The translations under genes were made by a program, and so were the position numbers. The notes below the pieces were generated by a model, which saw only the letters and a list, made by a program, of their open reading frames with translations, did not search any database and was not told the origin of the DNA. A stretch of 64,000 nt of DNA from positions 1 to 64,000 of IMG/VR virus record IMGVR_UViG_3300047548_001261; one strand, given 5' to 3'. This document shows positions 63,269-64,000 of the stretch, piece after piece; position 1 is the first letter of the stretch; the number at the start of each line of letters is the position of its first letter. This DNA comes from a virus.

Positions 63269-63850
63269 TCACACCACCTTAAATACTTCAAAATTATAGA
63301 TTCGGTCGGGGACTCTTACGAGGTCCCCGACCGCTGGAAAAAGCTTTTTAAATAGCTCGTCTTCGTTATTAATGTCTTCGCAGGCAGTAATGTCAGCTTT
63401 GACTGCCGCAACCTTCATTGCCTCTATTGCAGATAAGAACGGGGGAGATTTAATCTCTACTGTACCAGACCCTTGGCTGCCTCCACCTACATCCCAAAAC
63501 CTAACGGTAGTAATTAACTTCCTTGTGGTTACCCGCTTCCGATAGTAAATATTCTTTGGGGGTCGCTCCTGAATCTTCAGGTCGAAAACCTTTACCAAGT
63601 TACCATCAAAGTTGGCGATGCCGACGTAATGGTCGAGGGTTATCAGCCCTGGGGTATCCTTTCCGTTCTCAACAGCCTTTTTACTGCTGAATTTAAGGTG
63701 AACCCTCTGGGACTGCTCTGCATCTGTAAATCCGTCGAACCACTGCAAAGCTTGCTTTGCCCCCTCCGGGTAGGGGTTGTCCCAAGAGTGTGCCCTGCCT
63801 TCCTTACATGCCAATTGGCCTTGTAGGTAGTATTGCCCACGGTTTCGCAT
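63269..63850 (-). CDS. Protein with N-terminal Rmf/CrpP-like motif
   Basis: This 193-residue protein starts at ATG 63850 (TAGGGGGTGTA upstream), not at an ATG seven codons earlier. Residues 3-42 read GQYYLQGQLACKEGRAHSWDNPYPEG...WFDGF, like the small Rmf/CrpP family (G-x-x-A...NPYP...W-x-x-G). The rest is alpha/beta with IQERPPKNIYYRKRVTTRKL and no known domain. The motif suggests RNA or ribosome contact; this is inference. Confidence 0.6.
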   Translation of the reverse strand: MRNRGQYYLQGQLACKEGRAHSWDNPYPEGAKQALQWFDGFTDAEQSQRVHLKFSSKKAVENGKDTPGLITLDHYVGIANFDGNLVKVFDLKIQERPPKNIYYRKRVTTRKLITTVRFWDVGGGSQGSGTVEIKSPPFLSAIEAMKVAAVKADITACEDINNEDELFKKLFPAVGDLVRVPDRIYNFEVFKVV

Positions 63851-63884
63851 TACACCCCCTAAAATGTGCATGTTACATATATTT

Positions 63885-63901
63885 TGATGTAATGTACATC
63901 A
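63885..63901 (-). promoter_or_regulatory. Third copy of the GATGTA-N3-TACATC palindrome
   Basis: TGATGTAATGTACATCA has perfect 7-bp arms around a 3-base centre. It lies about 35 bases before the start of the 63269-63850 gene. A TACATT hexamer here could act as a weak -10. It overlaps the stop of the upstream gene, like the other two sites. Confidence 0.65.
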
Positions 63902-64000
63902 TTTCTCACTGTCCGGCCAGCCCGCCTCAATCAAGTGCTGGATCACGTTGACAGCCGGAGGGTTTTCAGCAGCTTCCCAAGGGTCTTTGGGTAGGTATTT
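63899..64000 (-). CDS. C-terminal part of a hypothetical protein (5' end outside window)
   Basis: An open frame from the window edge ends at TGA 63901-63899 and reads KYLPKDPWEAAENPPAV, then HLIEAGWPDSEK. It looks like the helical end of a small phage protein. Too little is visible for a function. Confidence 0.6.
   Translation of the reverse strand, partial: KYLPKDPWEAAENPPAVNVIQHLIEAGWPDSEK

Overview
The window is part of the genome of a tailed double-stranded DNA phage, most likely a long-tailed siphovirus of a Gram-negative (probably gammaproteobacterial) host. The evidence is a nearly complete virion module (terminase, portal, S49 protease/scaffold, decoration protein, major capsid protein, neck proteins, tail tube, a 2604-residue tape measure, a tail hub with lectin-like modules) followed by a dense replication module. 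No integrase, lysogeny repressor cluster, endolysin or clear holin is recognisable, so a lytic or strongly diverged lifestyle is likely. The host assignment is an inference from gene content only.

Layout. Positions 1-1543 hold accessory genes and repeats. Packaging genes (1576-4278) run on the minus strand and diverge from the virion operon (4321-37163, plus strand). That operon runs head genes, an EDxHD-type homing endonuclease, neck genes, an inserted collagen/fibre module with a broken Dam-like methylase (14484-18590), one reversed unknown gene (18891-19466), tail tube, tape measure, tail tip and fibres. From 40577 to 64000 everything is on the minus strand: SbcC/SbcD, a RecU-like resolvase, an HNH-dUTPase fusion, a Dda-like helicase, DNA ligase, a one-piece FEN/exonuclease/PolA polymerase, ThyX, HU, a ribbon-helix-helix protein, an SNF2 helicase, a cytosine methyltransferase that shares its DNA with a second long reading frame, and an AEP-type primase-helicase.

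The most striking feature lies between the virion and replication modules (about 37164-40582). It is an array of eight small minus-strand genes, each followed by a 60-120 bp imperfect palindrome bounded by GTTRRRY/RYYYAAC-like cores. This is the architecture of integron gene cassettes with attC sites, here without an integron integrase in the window. The cargo includes an ASCH-domain protein, a zinc-binding CxxC protein and a complete C5 cytosine methyltransferase. The right end abuts the N-terminal stump of an HNH endonuclease gene, suggesting insertion into, or deletion of, a homing gene.

Other notable themes are: (1) a palindrome, GATGTA-N3-TACATC, over or next to the -10 region at three gene boundaries in the replication module, one of them directly in front of a ribbon-helix-helix regulator; (2) many short in-frame tandem duplications (18 bp x7 twice, 15 bp x3, 30 bp x2, and others); (3) a heavy load of homing-type endonucleases (three free-standing, one fused to dUTPase, one truncated); and (4) a nested scaffold start inside the capsid protease gene. 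All functional calls come from reading motifs and context; no database search was run.
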